A stretch of 8,840 bases of DNA, from positions 1-8,840 of the forward strand of contig JAQVUQ010000091.1 of the NCBI GenBank assembly GCA_028699365.1, read 5' to 3'. Positions 1 to 7,021 of this stretch are shown here, piece by piece. This DNA is from a bacterium (GTDB lineage Bacteria > UBP13 > UBA5359). The notes under the pieces are model-generated. The model had not been told where the DNA came from. It saw only the letters and a program-made list of their open reading frames with translations, and ran no database searches. A program made the translations under genes and the position numbers. Within the stretch, counting starts at the first letter, position 1. Each line of letters starts with the position of its first letter.

Positions 1-274
1 GAAGCGCAATGTACTGTTCCACACGAAGACTGGTCGGTTCCTGAACCAGGAGAGTATGCGGCAGATAGAGCAGGGTTATACTTAGAGAAGTCAACAGGCC
101 TCCGCTCAAACCGAAGAAGACGGCCGCCAGTACGACCGGGATAAAATAGAGACTCCGTATTATTTCCAGACGTATCTGCAAGCCTATGGTGACATAGTAA
201 TGAATAAACGTGATCAACGTTACCAGCACCACTATCAGAGCAATCCAGTTTCTTCTCATCTGCAACGAGTTCAT
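1..274 (-). CDS. Membrane sensor N-terminus, probably a histidine kinase (partial)
   Basis: The first 91 residues of a protein that runs off the left edge. It starts MNSLQMRRNWIALIVV. A hydrophobic segment covers about residues 11-28, a short loop follows, and two more hydrophobic segments lie at about 42-55 and 57-75. The stretch RSLYFIPVVLAAVFFGLSGG followed by LLYLPH resembles the membrane-embedded sensing region of a class of NtrB-like sensor histidine kinases. The kinase domain itself is outside the window, so the function is inferred from this N-terminal pattern only. The ATG at 272-274 is preceded by GGAGAG (285-290) at 10 bases. The second Met (residue 6) is a possible alternative start. 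It begins 7 bases after the stop of the PrsW-like gene, so the two are probably co-transcribed. Another multi-spanning membrane protein remains possible. Confidence 0.6.
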   Translation of the reverse strand, partial: MNSLQMRRNWIALIVVLVTLITFIHYYVTIGLQIRLEIIRSLYFIPVVLAAVFFGLSGGLLTSLSITLLYLPHTLLVQEPTSLRVEQYIAL

Positions 275-281
275 GACAAGT

Positions 282-1118
282 TCACTCTCCGGTTGCCTTT
301 GCCGCTTCCTGGAGTCGTACCGCCTCGTCCCAGCGACGCCAAAGTATGATCACCCCTATTCCACCTACGACTATCTGTCCCGTAAGAGCGTTTACCAAAG
401 GCTGAAGCATTGCCGACATTGCATTGGGCAGACCGTTCCATAGTCCGTGCAACCCGGCCACCAGCAGATAAGCGCCGACAACTTTGGAATTAAACCTGAA
501 GCGTCCCGGCCTGCTCTCGCGGAACATGATACTGACCAGTATTGCTGTCCATGTGCCGTGGCCCAGTGGTGAAAGTATGCCTCGCAGCAGGGTAATGTAA
601 ACCGTCAGAGACAGGCTGCCGCCGCTGTGCAAAAAAGCTGTGAAAGCATAACCGGTACTTTCAAGAGCTGCAAAACCCATTCCGGCCGCCGCTCCCAGGA
701 TAAGACCGTCCAGTTCCGAGTTGTGCCGATGGCGCTGTGCAATAAGCACTACACCCAGGACTTTGGCAAACTCCTCTATAAGCCCTATCCGAAAAGCGGT
801 GAAGAATGTCAGGCGTTGAACAAAGAGGGGCTCAAGCAATGCGGCGGCAAAGACACCCAGAACGCCGCCGTAGAAGAATCCTTTGGCTATGGTCAGCAGC
901 TTCAAACGGCTGAGATGTCTGTGGTTGTAGAACAGCACTACGTAAGTTACAGGTATGAGAAAGCTTCCCAGCATTGTGACGGCGGGAAAGAGGTTTGAGT
1001 TGCGGGTAATGGAGAGGATGGAGACGCCGACGGCATAAAGAATCAGCCCCTGCAGAAGTATCTGCCACCACAGGCCGATTCTTCTGACCTTACGATGCTC
1101 CGGTTCCACAGGCCGCAT
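282..1118 (-). CDS. PrsW-family intramembrane metalloprotease
   Basis: A 278-residue polytopic membrane protein with about eight hydrophobic segments. It carries the conserved blocks of the PrsW family: EE-x2-K at 115-119 (IEEFAK), D137 and E153 in DGLILGAAAGMGFAALES, His187 in PLGHGTW, and His224 in HGLWN. Known PrsW proteins cut membrane-bound substrates such as the anti-sigma factor RsiW of Bacillus, and the family is related to CAAX-type intramembrane proteases. The substrate here is unknown. The length and order of motifs fit an intact family member. The ATG at 1116-1118 has GGAGG at 1125-1129, six bases upstream, which fixes the start. The next gene on the same strand, a probable sensor kinase, follows after 7 bases, so a link to signal transduction is plausible but inferred. 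Confidence 0.88.
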   Translation of the reverse strand: MRPVEPEHRKVRRIGLWWQILLQGLILYAVGVSILSITRNSNLFPAVTMLGSFLIPVTYVVLFYNHRHLSRLKLLTIAKGFFYGGVLGVFAAALLEPLFVQRLTFFTAFRIGLIEEFAKVLGVVLIAQRHRHNSELDGLILGAAAGMGFAALESTGYAFTAFLHSGGSLSLTVYITLLRGILSPLGHGTWTAILVSIMFRESRPGRFRFNSKVVGAYLLVAGLHGLWNGLPNAMSAMLQPLVNALTGQIVVGGIGVIILWRRWDEAVRLQEAAKATGE

Positions 1119-1277
1119 ATCGATCCTCCGAAGATTATATCGCGTTTTATTGACTCCCTAGTATTATGTTCCCCTGAAGACCGCCTTAAACATTTCCATT
1201 GTTTTCTCTCCACAGGAATTTGCCTATACTACTCCAAAACTGTATTATTATTCAATATAAGGAGTTGAACTATAACT
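1119..1277. promoter_or_regulatory. Divergent intergenic region between PrsW and ABC exporter genes
   Basis: These 159 bases lie between two divergently transcribed genes. The + strand side holds a good sigma-70-like promoter (separate entry). On the - strand side, a perfect TATAAT (1134-1139) sits so close to the PrsW ribosome binding site (1125-1129) that transcription from it would start inside that site, so it is unlikely to be the working -10. A weaker CATAAT (1163-1168) is better placed but has no convincing -35. I see no clear operator palindrome here. Confidence 0.5.
1220..1248 (+). promoter_or_regulatory. Sigma-70-like promoter for the ABC exporter
   Basis: TTGCCT (1220-1225), a 17-base spacer, and TATTAT (1243-1248). 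Both boxes are close to consensus and the spacing is ideal. Transcription would start near 1255, leaving a short leader that contains AAGGAG (1259-1264). The gap from that site to the ATG at 1278 is 13 bases, slightly long. This is pattern evidence only. Confidence 0.5.
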
Positions 1278-3086
1278 ATGCGACTTGGACCCGGACGTTT
1301 CCGACATCTGGAAGAAGACACAAAGCCCAGCAATCCCTGGGCCTCGCTCAGACGCGTTCTGCCGTGGCTCACACCGTACTGGCCGTTGATGCTGGCAGGA
1401 TTGTCCTGCATGCTTATCACCACCTATTTGAGCCAGCAACCGCCGCGCATTATTCAGTACGCCGTTGACACTATAATAGGACGCAGGCAATACGAACAGA
1501 TATACAGAGTCATTCTCCTGTTTACAGGCATATACCTCGGCATGCAACTCTTCGGCTTCCTGCGCACTTACTGGCTGCATATAGGAGGGCAGAGCCTGCT
1601 GCACAGATTAAGAGTCCAGTTGTATGAACACCTGCAGCGATTGCCTCTGACCTACTACGATAGCAGGCAAACCGGGGATCTCATGTCCCGCATGACCGGA
1701 GATGTCGGCGAAATAGAGCTACTTATGGTTCACGGCCTCGATGTCTTTATCATGGGACTGTGCGGCATGTTTCTGGCTTTATACTATATCCAGGGTTATC
1801 ATCCTCTGCTGGCCCTGCTGGTCCTGCTGCCGGTGCCGCTCATCGCCGCAGGCATCTTCTTTTTCAGCCGGTCGGTCCGGAAGATATATCGGAGCATCCG
1901 CGACTATGTCGGCAGTCTCAACGCCAGATTGCAGGACAATATCTCCGGCATAAGAGTGGTTAAAGCCTTTTCCCGGGAACGGGAGGAGCTGGACCGGGTG
2001 TCATCGGACAGCCGGCAGGTAATGGATATGAACATCCGCGGCATACGCATGTGGTCCGCCTTCGGCCCGGCCATGGGTTTTATGGGCAATATCGGCTCAG
2101 TGCTGCTGCTGGGAGCGGGAATTCACCTGGTGCAGAGAGGACTGCTGACATCGGGAGAACTGGTGGCCTCCCTCTTCTATGTGAGCAGCTTTTATCAGCC
2201 CATCGGCAATCTTTTTCAGGTCTTCGACAGCCTGCAGCGTTCATTGGCAGCGGCCGAAAGATTACTGGAGGTTCTGGATACCGTGCCGGAGATCAGCGAT
2301 CCCGAGGCAGCCGTACCTCTGGCGGATGTGCAAGGGCAAGTGGAGTTCAGAAACGTCTCGTTCCATTACTCCACCGGGATAGAGATACTGCGCAATATCA
2401 ACCTGCTGGCCCGACCGGGGCAGCGTATCGCCCTGGTCGGGCGCAGCGGCGCCGGCAAAACCAGCTTTATCAACCTTATTCCCCGCTTTTACGACGTGGC
2501 GGAGGGACAGGTCCTGATAGACAACACTGATGTCAGGCTGGTCAAACAGGAAGAACTTCGCCGCCATATCGCCACCGTGCTGCAGGAGACCTTTCTCTTT
2601 AACGGCACGGTAAGAGAGAACCTGCGCTACGGCAGGCCGGAAGCCTCTGAAGATGACCTGACGGCGGCGGCTGAAACCGCCAATGCCCATGAATTCATCG
2701 TCCGTCTGCCAGGCGGATACGATACGGAGATCGGAGAGCGGGGCGTAAAGCTTTCCGGCGGGCAGAAACAACGGCTGGCTATTGCCAGGGCGGTACTGGC
2801 CGACCCCCGCATCCTCATTCTGGATGAAGCTACCTCATCAGTCGACTCGGAATCCGAATTTCTGATCCACCAGGCCCTGGAGCGCCTGATGAACGGGCGT
2901 ACTACCTTTATTATCGCTCACCGTCTCAGCACGATCAGAAACGCGGATCTGATCCTGGTATTGGATGAAGGCACGGTGGTCGAGCAGGGAACGCACAGCC
3001 AGCTTCTGCAGGCCGACAATCGCTATGCCCGCATGTATCACCAGCAATTCTGGTTGGACGAGATGTTCGGAGATACGCTAACTTAG
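1278..3086 (+). CDS. ABC exporter half-transporter (fused membrane and ATPase domains)
   Basis: A 602-residue type IV-fold exporter subunit of the MdlB/BmrA/MsbA kind, expected to work as a dimer in the cytoplasmic membrane and to export lipids, drugs or peptides. The membrane domain covers about residues 35-320 with six predicted helices. The ATPase domain follows with every key motif intact: A-loop Tyr364, Walker A GRSGAGKT (388-395), Q-loop Gln436, signature LSGGQ (492-496), Walker B ILILDE with catalytic Glu517, D-loop SVD (521-523) and switch His548 in IIAHRLST. It is therefore probably an active, catalytically symmetric homodimer, though a partner subunit outside the window is possible. 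The substrate cannot be told from sequence. It is the only + strand gene here, and its last 9 bases overlap the end of the convergent oxidoreductase gene. It is an exporter and is not the missing permease for the sugar-binding protein nearby. Confidence 0.95.
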   Translation: MRLGPGRFRHLEEDTKPSNPWASLRRVLPWLTPYWPLMLAGLSCMLITTYLSQQPPRIIQYAVDTIIGRRQYEQIYRVILLFTGIYLGMQLFGFLRTYWLHIGGQSLLHRLRVQLYEHLQRLPLTYYDSRQTGDLMSRMTGDVGEIELLMVHGLDVFIMGLCGMFLALYYIQGYHPLLALLVLLPVPLIAAGIFFFSRSVRKIYRSIRDYVGSLNARLQDNISGIRVVKAFSREREELDRVSSDSRQVMDMNIRGIRMWSAFGPAMGFMGNIGSVLLLGAGIHLVQRGLLTSGELVASLFYVSSFYQPIGNLFQVFDSLQRSLAAAERLLEVLDTVPEISDPEAAVPLADVQGQVEFRNVSFHYSTGIEILRNINLLARPGQRIALVGRSGAGKTSFINLIPRFYDVAEGQVLIDNTDVRLVKQEELRRHIATVLQETFLFNGTVRENLRYGRPEASEDDLTAAAETANAHEFIVRLPGGYDTEIGERGVKLSGGQKQRLAIARAVLADPRILILDEATSSVDSESEFLIHQALERLMNGRTTFIIAHRLSTIRNADLILVLDEGTVVEQGTHSQLLQADNRYARMYHQQFWLDEMFGDTLT

Positions 3087-4289
3087 CCGCTCCACCTCAA
3101 CAATACGTCCCTCTGCCAGCGAGCGTTCGGCACCCAAAGCCACCATACAGGCCTCTACGCCCTCCCTTAAACCGGCAAGAGGAGCAACGTCTTCTCCGCG
3201 CAACATGGCTTTCAACTGGTCGACCAGAACTGAATCCCCGCCGTGATGCGAGGAGTTGTCATGCAGCAGCGGTACACGCTCTACAGGTAGCTCTTCACCG
3301 ATACTGCGGCGATGGTACGTTACATAGAGCTCCTCACGACCTATATCTCCGCATATCTGCCCTTCGGAGCCATTGACCCGCAGCGTCCGCGCGTTTACGG
3401 GTTGATCCATACAGAGAGTAAAGGCAGCCAGGACCCCGTTCTCATAGGCTACATTGACCACCTGGTGATCGGGCACATCCTTATCGGAGTTGAAAACACA
3501 TAAGTCTTCATGTTGAGGTATCAGCGCCCCCAGTTCGTCACGACGGGGGGTGTTCATCAGATAAGGGGCGATGTTCCCGGCGCTGTAGCGGCAATTCTCC
3601 TGCCAACGGCAATCACGACAATGCATGGCTGCCTCAGGCTTGGGAACAAAGACAGTCCTTTTGCCGAAAGACGACACGCTGACGGCCGGTGCTCCGGCCA
3701 GACAGTTAAGAATATCCATGTCATGGCTGCATTTCTCCAGCAGGAAAGACCCGGCGACGCCGTTCTTGCGTCTCCAGCCACGGGTAAAAACGGAGGTCAG
3801 AGGAGGTCCCAGCAACTCGGCCGCTTCAATGGACATTACCTGCCCGATAGCTCCGCTGTCTATTATCTCCTTGGCCTTGCGGTAAAAAGCCGTGTATCGC
3901 AAGACAAACCCCACGGCCAGAGGCGGGTATCCCGCCTTGACGTAAGCATCCCACATGCTGCGGCAATCCTCAACAGTGGTAGCCACCGGCTTCTCCAGCA
4001 TGACAATCAGGTTCCGCTCCAGTGCCGGCAAAAGAGCTTCCAGATGCTGAGCATTGGGAGAGGCTATGATAACCGCATCCAGCTCTTCCGGCATGGCCTT
4101 CAGCATCTCCGGCCCGTCTGCGAACACTCTCAACCCCGGATGCCCGTATATCTTTAGATAGGTCTCTATAGCCAGAGGTTTGGGATCGGCAAGCGCAGCC
4201 AACTCCCATTCCTTGCCCATACCGGATTTAAGTTCCTGCAAATATCCATCGGCTCTGAGGCCGCAACCTATGACGCCTATTCTCTTCAT
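3078..4289 (-). CDS. Gfo/Idh/MocA-family oxidoreductase, 403 residues
   Basis: An NAD(P)-dependent sugar or inositol-type dehydrogenase by family. The N-terminal Rossmann fold begins MKRIGVIGCGLRADGY with GxGxxA at 8-13. The family hallmark EKP is at 99-101, and the catalytic-type block K186-x2-H189-x2-D192 lies in EKCSHDMDIL. GFVLRY (127-132) is also typical. A cysteine cluster, C224-x2-C227-x5-C233, is followed by C264 in LCVFNSD, and the same arrangement recurs in the second oxidoreductase of this operon. The substrate is unknown. The ATG at 4287-4289 has AGGAGG at 4300-4305, so the start is firm. It is the last gene of the operon, 49 bases after the binding-protein gene. Its TAG stop overlaps the convergent ABC exporter gene, leaving no space for a terminator between them. 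Confidence 0.92.
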   Translation of the reverse strand: MKRIGVIGCGLRADGYLQELKSGMGKEWELAALADPKPLAIETYLKIYGHPGLRVFADGPEMLKAMPEELDAVIIASPNAQHLEALLPALERNLIVMLEKPVATTVEDCRSMWDAYVKAGYPPLAVGFVLRYTAFYRKAKEIIDSGAIGQVMSIEAAELLGPPLTSVFTRGWRRKNGVAGSFLLEKCSHDMDILNCLAGAPAVSVSSFGKRTVFVPKPEAAMHCRDCRWQENCRYSAGNIAPYLMNTPRRDELGALIPQHEDLCVFNSDKDVPDHQVVNVAYENGVLAAFTLCMDQPVNARTLRVNGSEGQICGDIGREELYVTYHRRSIGEELPVERVPLLHDNSSHHGGDSVLVDQLKAMLRGEDVAPLAGLREGVEACMVALGAERSLAEGRIVEVERLS

Positions 4290-4307
4290 TTTGAGTTATC
4301 CTCCTGT

Positions 4308-4339
4308 AACCGATTTGCTCATCACGCAAATCGATTTTT
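4308..4339 (+). terminator. Hairpin between binding-protein and oxidoreductase genes; terminator-like on + strand
   Basis: A perfect inverted repeat, CGATTTGC (4311-4318) and GCAAATCG (4326-4333), with a 7-base loop. In the - strand transcript it extends by one G-U and two A-U pairs (4308-4336). Read on the + strand, the stem is followed by ATTTTTC, the form of an intrinsic terminator. Read on the - strand it has no U-run and sits just upstream of the AGGAGG of the 403-residue oxidoreductase. In that direction it would more likely act as an mRNA-stability or expression-balancing hairpin, or as a DNA-level operator. The stem is short with only four G-C pairs, so termination strength is uncertain. 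Confidence 0.4.
4319..4336. repeat. 18-bp repeat copy A (after binding-protein stop)
   Basis: TCATCACGCAAATCGATT on the + strand matches 16 of 18 positions with TCATCATGCAAACCGATT at 5658-5675. It begins within a few bases of the stop codon of the binding-protein gene and forms one arm plus the loop of the hairpin at 4308-4336. The function is unknown. Confidence 0.5.
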
Positions 4340-5643
4340 CAATATCGCCTGTCTTTCCTGTTGACGGCAGCGTCAATCCGGGACAGCACTTTACTCAGAT
4401 CCTCGCCCAGGATAACGTAGGCTTCGAGTTCGCGCTCCAGCGTCTCCTTGAACTGAGCCGGGACAATGCCGGCACAACCTTCATATTCCTTGACCATGGG
4501 AAAAGAATACTTCACAGCCGCCATCAGCCCCTTGCGAACCTCAGGCGAATATATGGAGCAATCGTTGAAAGCCTCCATATCCGCACCCTCGGGGCGCATG
4601 GGCAACGAATCGCCTTTCTCCACCACGAATTTGGTCTGCTCGGGAGAGGCCAGAAACTTGACAAACTCATAAGCCGCTTTCACATTCCTGCTTTTGGCGT
4701 TGACAGCCAGTATAAGCCCCTCGGCCGGATAAACCCTCCTGCCGTCTGCCGGCACAGGCACCGGCACCACCCCGTAATTCAGTTCGGAACCCGCTCTCTT
4801 CAGATCGAAACCGGCCACCTGCCAGGTTCCGCCCAGAAGCATAGCGGTTTTACCCATCACAAACTGTTCCACCGGTCCCATGCCGTTGCCGCTGTCACCG
4901 GCGTTCTGCTGCAGCTTGGAAGAAACCCTGATTACTTCCGTGGTATCCCTGATAAACTTAAAAGCGCTGCGCATGGCATCGCTCTTAACGTTCCATGTGC
5001 CGTCGGAGTTAAGCAGCTTTCCTCCGTAGAGATACGACAGAAGAACGACATGGTTGAAGCCGGCTAATCCATACTGCTCTGTCTTGCCGTCACTGCGCTT
5101 AATCGTCATCTTTTTCGCCGTTTCAATCATCTCTTCCAGAGTCATCTTCTCAGTCGGGTAAGGTATCTTCATGCGGTCGAAGACATCCCTGTTATAGTAG
5201 AGGACGTACGTGGTTATATTGATGGGAACTCCGTAATACCGCCCTTTGTAATTCATGTTCTCCATCACGGAAGGATACATGGCCTTGAAGAGGGCTTCGT
5301 CCTTCTTCATCATCCCGGTCAAATCTGCGATTATTCCCTTGCGGGCATAATCGTGGTAATTGACGGCGGCCACGGCAAAGACATCGGGAGCCACCCCGCC
5401 GGCGATCTGTGTCAATATCTTGGTATCGAATCCCCCGGCCAAGGGCTCGTATTTTACCTTCATCCCGGGGTGGGATGCGGCAAACATCTTCGACTGATCT
5501 TCACGAAATTCATTGTATCCCGGCGAAGAGTAGCACGACCAGCGCAGGACCGAAGCATCCTCACGCTTCCCGCCGCAACCCTGCAGGTAAAGCGCACAGA
5601 CAATCGCCAGTATAAGCCATATGGATATTCTCCGGCTTTTCAC
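4339..5643 (-). CDS. Lipoprotein sugar-binding protein of an ABC importer
   Basis: A 434-residue extracellular solute-binding protein of the carbohydrate (family 1, MalE/UgpB-like) group. A basic start (VKSRRISIW), a hydrophobic segment and the lipobox LQGC (20-23) indicate a lipoprotein anchored through Cys23. The mature part shows typical features: SSPGYNEFREDQ, GGVAPDVFAVAA, YGVPINITTYVLYYNRDVFD, and the family-typical FVMGKTAMLLGGTWQVAGF. I place the start at the GTG 5641-5643 because CGGAGG (5651-5656) lies seven bases upstream. In-frame ATGs at 5659-5664 lie upstream of that site and give no better ribosome binding site. The gene follows the 443-residue oxidoreductase after 31 bases. 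No permease or ATPase for it is in the window, so it either uses partners encoded elsewhere or serves another role. The ligand is probably a mono- or oligosaccharide (inference). Confidence 0.92.
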   Translation of the reverse strand: MKSRRISIWLILAIVCALYLQGCGGKREDASVLRWSCYSSPGYNEFREDQSKMFAASHPGMKVKYEPLAGGFDTKILTQIAGGVAPDVFAVAAVNYHDYARKGIIADLTGMMKKDEALFKAMYPSVMENMNYKGRYYGVPINITTYVLYYNRDVFDRMKIPYPTEKMTLEEMIETAKKMTIKRSDGKTEQYGLAGFNHVVLLSYLYGGKLLNSDGTWNVKSDAMRSAFKFIRDTTEVIRVSSKLQQNAGDSGNGMGPVEQFVMGKTAMLLGGTWQVAGFDLKRAGSELNYGVVPVPVPADGRRVYPAEGLILAVNAKSRNVKAAYEFVKFLASPEQTKFVVEKGDSLPMRPEGADMEAFNDCSIYSPEVRKGLMAAVKYSFPMVKEYEGCAGIVPAQFKETLERELEAYVILGEDLSKVLSRIDAAVNRKDRRY

Positions 5644-5650
5644 TATTTTT

Positions 5651-5656
5651 CCTCCG
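5651..5656 (-). promoter_or_regulatory. Ribosome binding site deciding the GTG start of the binding protein
   Basis: CGGAGG on the - strand, 7 bases before GTG 5641-5643. The residues after this GTG form a normal lipoprotein signal peptide. The upstream ATG-ATG pair (5659-5664) lies on the wrong side of this site and within the 18-bp repeat copy. Confidence 0.75.
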
Positions 5657-5657
5657 T

Positions 5658-5675
5658 TCATCATGCAAACCGATT
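5658..5675. repeat. 18-bp repeat copy B (after 443-residue oxidoreductase stop)
   Basis: TCATCATGCAAACCGATT on the + strand, 16 of 18 identical to 4319-4336. It touches the TAA stop of the upstream oxidoreductase gene. Unlike copy A it lacks a matching second arm, so it forms no clear hairpin. Each copy starts the spacer after a stop codon in the same operon. Confidence 0.5.
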
Positions 5676-7006
5676 TATTTCCGCCAGGAAGGGACAGGCA
5701 CTTCGGTAACAAGATCACTTATTCTGACCGGCACGCCAGTACGCATGGATTCGTTGGCGGCTATGCCGATCAGAATGGAACAGGCGCCGTCTCCCAGCCC
5801 GGCCGCCCGCTTCAGCGGGTCTTCCGGCGCGCTCGGATCGAACAGGTCAGCCAGCAGCGGCTCATCGCCGCCCCCGTGTCCTCCCTTAGCCTCAGGCACA
5901 GGCACGCTGTACTGCTCCCCGAAATGGGGATGGACCACAATGCTGGTACCCTTGCGCAGCAGTTCGCCCGGCACCTGGCCGTCTCCGTTTATATAAATGC
6001 TTTCCACGCAATTATGCTCCAACCGCCCCTTGTTGCCGTTGAAGCTGATAGAATACCCTTCCCACGGCGTAAAGGCGTTCAAAGCGTAAGACATGACGGC
6101 ACCGCTGTCATACGTAACGACGGCGTTCATGCTGTCTTCGATATCCATGTCCGGTGAGAAGACGCAGCGATCCCGGTAATAACCGTCGTATCCCTCCTGC
6201 TCCAGGTAGAGTTCCCGCAACCCCGGATTGCCGGACAGGTCAAGATGAAAGGCGCATTTTTCCTTCTCCGGACACTCCAGGCACCGCTCTTTACGATTGG
6301 TAAGCCCGTATCTTTCCGCCTGTTCAGGCGTATAGAAGCGGCGATGTCCCTTGCAGAATACTTCAACCGGAACCGCCTCCAGCCACCAGTTGGCCAGGTC
6401 GAAGTGATGCGTGGCTTTATGCACCAGCAGACCGCCGCTGTTCCCTTTGTGCCTGTGCCAGCGCCTGAAATAATCGGCTCCGTGCCTGACATTGAGGTTC
6501 CAGCAGAAGTCCACGGACAGGATATCGCCGATAATTCCTTCCCGGATCAGCTCCTTGACCCGGCTGCGCACCGGCGAATAGCGACAGTTAAAGGTGACCC
6601 GCAATCTTTTACCGGTTCTGTTTACGGCGTCTATTATATCCTGCAGACGATGCGCATCTATGGTCAGCGGCTTCTCGCAGATGACGTCACAACCCGCCTC
6701 CAGAGCCCTGACCACATAATAATCGTGCCAACTGTCCATAGTAGTGACTATGACCGTATCCGGCTTCTCCTTCCGGAGCATCAAATCGAACTCATCGGCG
6801 GCATACGTCATCACCGGCGGCACCTTGGGGTAATCCGGGAAAACCGGGTCCCCCTCCGCGAAGCGCCGGTTGCGCACCATCATTCGCCCCGGATTGATAT
6901 CGCATATGGCGACCAATTCGCCGTATGCCGGGAATTTATGGACGATAGCATCCGAGAACATATAACTGCGACCGCCGATTCCCACCTGTACGTAACGGGT
7001 TTTCAC
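5675..7006 (-). CDS. Gfo/Idh/MocA-family oxidoreductase, 443 residues
   Basis: A second NAD(P)-dependent oxidoreductase of the Gfo/Idh/MocA family, clearly distinct from the 403-residue one. A Rossmann start (VKTRYVQVGIGGRS) leads to EKP at 111-113. The block GADYFRRWHRHKGNSGGLLV is followed by K197-x2-H200-x2-D203 in HKATHHFDLANWWL, which fits the catalytic region of a subgroup often found in carbohydrate-degrading bacteria. Cysteines C242-x2-C245-x5-C251 and C281 in RCVFSPD repeat the pattern of the other oxidoreductase. The GTG at 7004-7006 is chosen because AGGAGG (7016-7021) lies nine bases upstream. Extending the frame to an ATG at 7204 would overlap the preceding gene and add residues without family resemblance. 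It lies 65 bases after the prepilin gene and 31 before the binding protein. The substrate is unknown, and I see no reason to call it a glycosidase of family GH109. Confidence 0.92.
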   Translation of the reverse strand: MKTRYVQVGIGGRSYMFSDAIVHKFPAYGELVAICDINPGRMMVRNRRFAEGDPVFPDYPKVPPVMTYAADEFDLMLRKEKPDTVIVTTMDSWHDYYVVRALEAGCDVICEKPLTIDAHRLQDIIDAVNRTGKRLRVTFNCRYSPVRSRVKELIREGIIGDILSVDFCWNLNVRHGADYFRRWHRHKGNSGGLLVHKATHHFDLANWWLEAVPVEVFCKGHRRFYTPEQAERYGLTNRKERCLECPEKEKCAFHLDLSGNPGLRELYLEQEGYDGYYRDRCVFSPDMDIEDSMNAVVTYDSGAVMSYALNAFTPWEGYSISFNGNKGRLEHNCVESIYINGDGQVPGELLRKGTSIVVHPHFGEQYSVPVPEAKGGHGGGDEPLLADLFDPSAPEDPLKRAAGLGDGACSILIGIAANESMRTGVPVRISDLVTEVPVPSWRK

Positions 7007-7015
7007 TTTTCCAAT

Positions 7016-7021
7016 CCTCCT
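7016..7021 (-). promoter_or_regulatory. Ribosome binding site deciding the GTG start of the 443-residue oxidoreductase
   Basis: AGGAGG on the - strand, nine bases before GTG 7004-7006. The Rossmann motif follows directly from this GTG, whereas the reading frame upstream of it is only an open extension antiparallel to nothing recognisable and overlaps the prepilin gene. Confidence 0.75.

Noticed and set aside
1134-1139. Perfect TATAAT on the - strand as the PrsW promoter
   Set aside because: Transcription would begin at about 1127, inside the ribosome binding site at 1125-1129, and no -35 hexamer is present.
1142-1149. Half-match (GCGTTTTA) to the operator at 7717-7732, upstream of PrsW
   Set aside because: Only eight bases match and the other half of the palindrome is missing. 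A chance match is likely.
4180-5067. Long + strand open frame (295 codons) antisense to the binding-protein and oxidoreductase genes
   Set aside because: It crosses two well-supported - strand genes and their spacer, its product resembles no family, and it has no plausible ribosome binding site. It is a shadow of the opposite strand's codon use.
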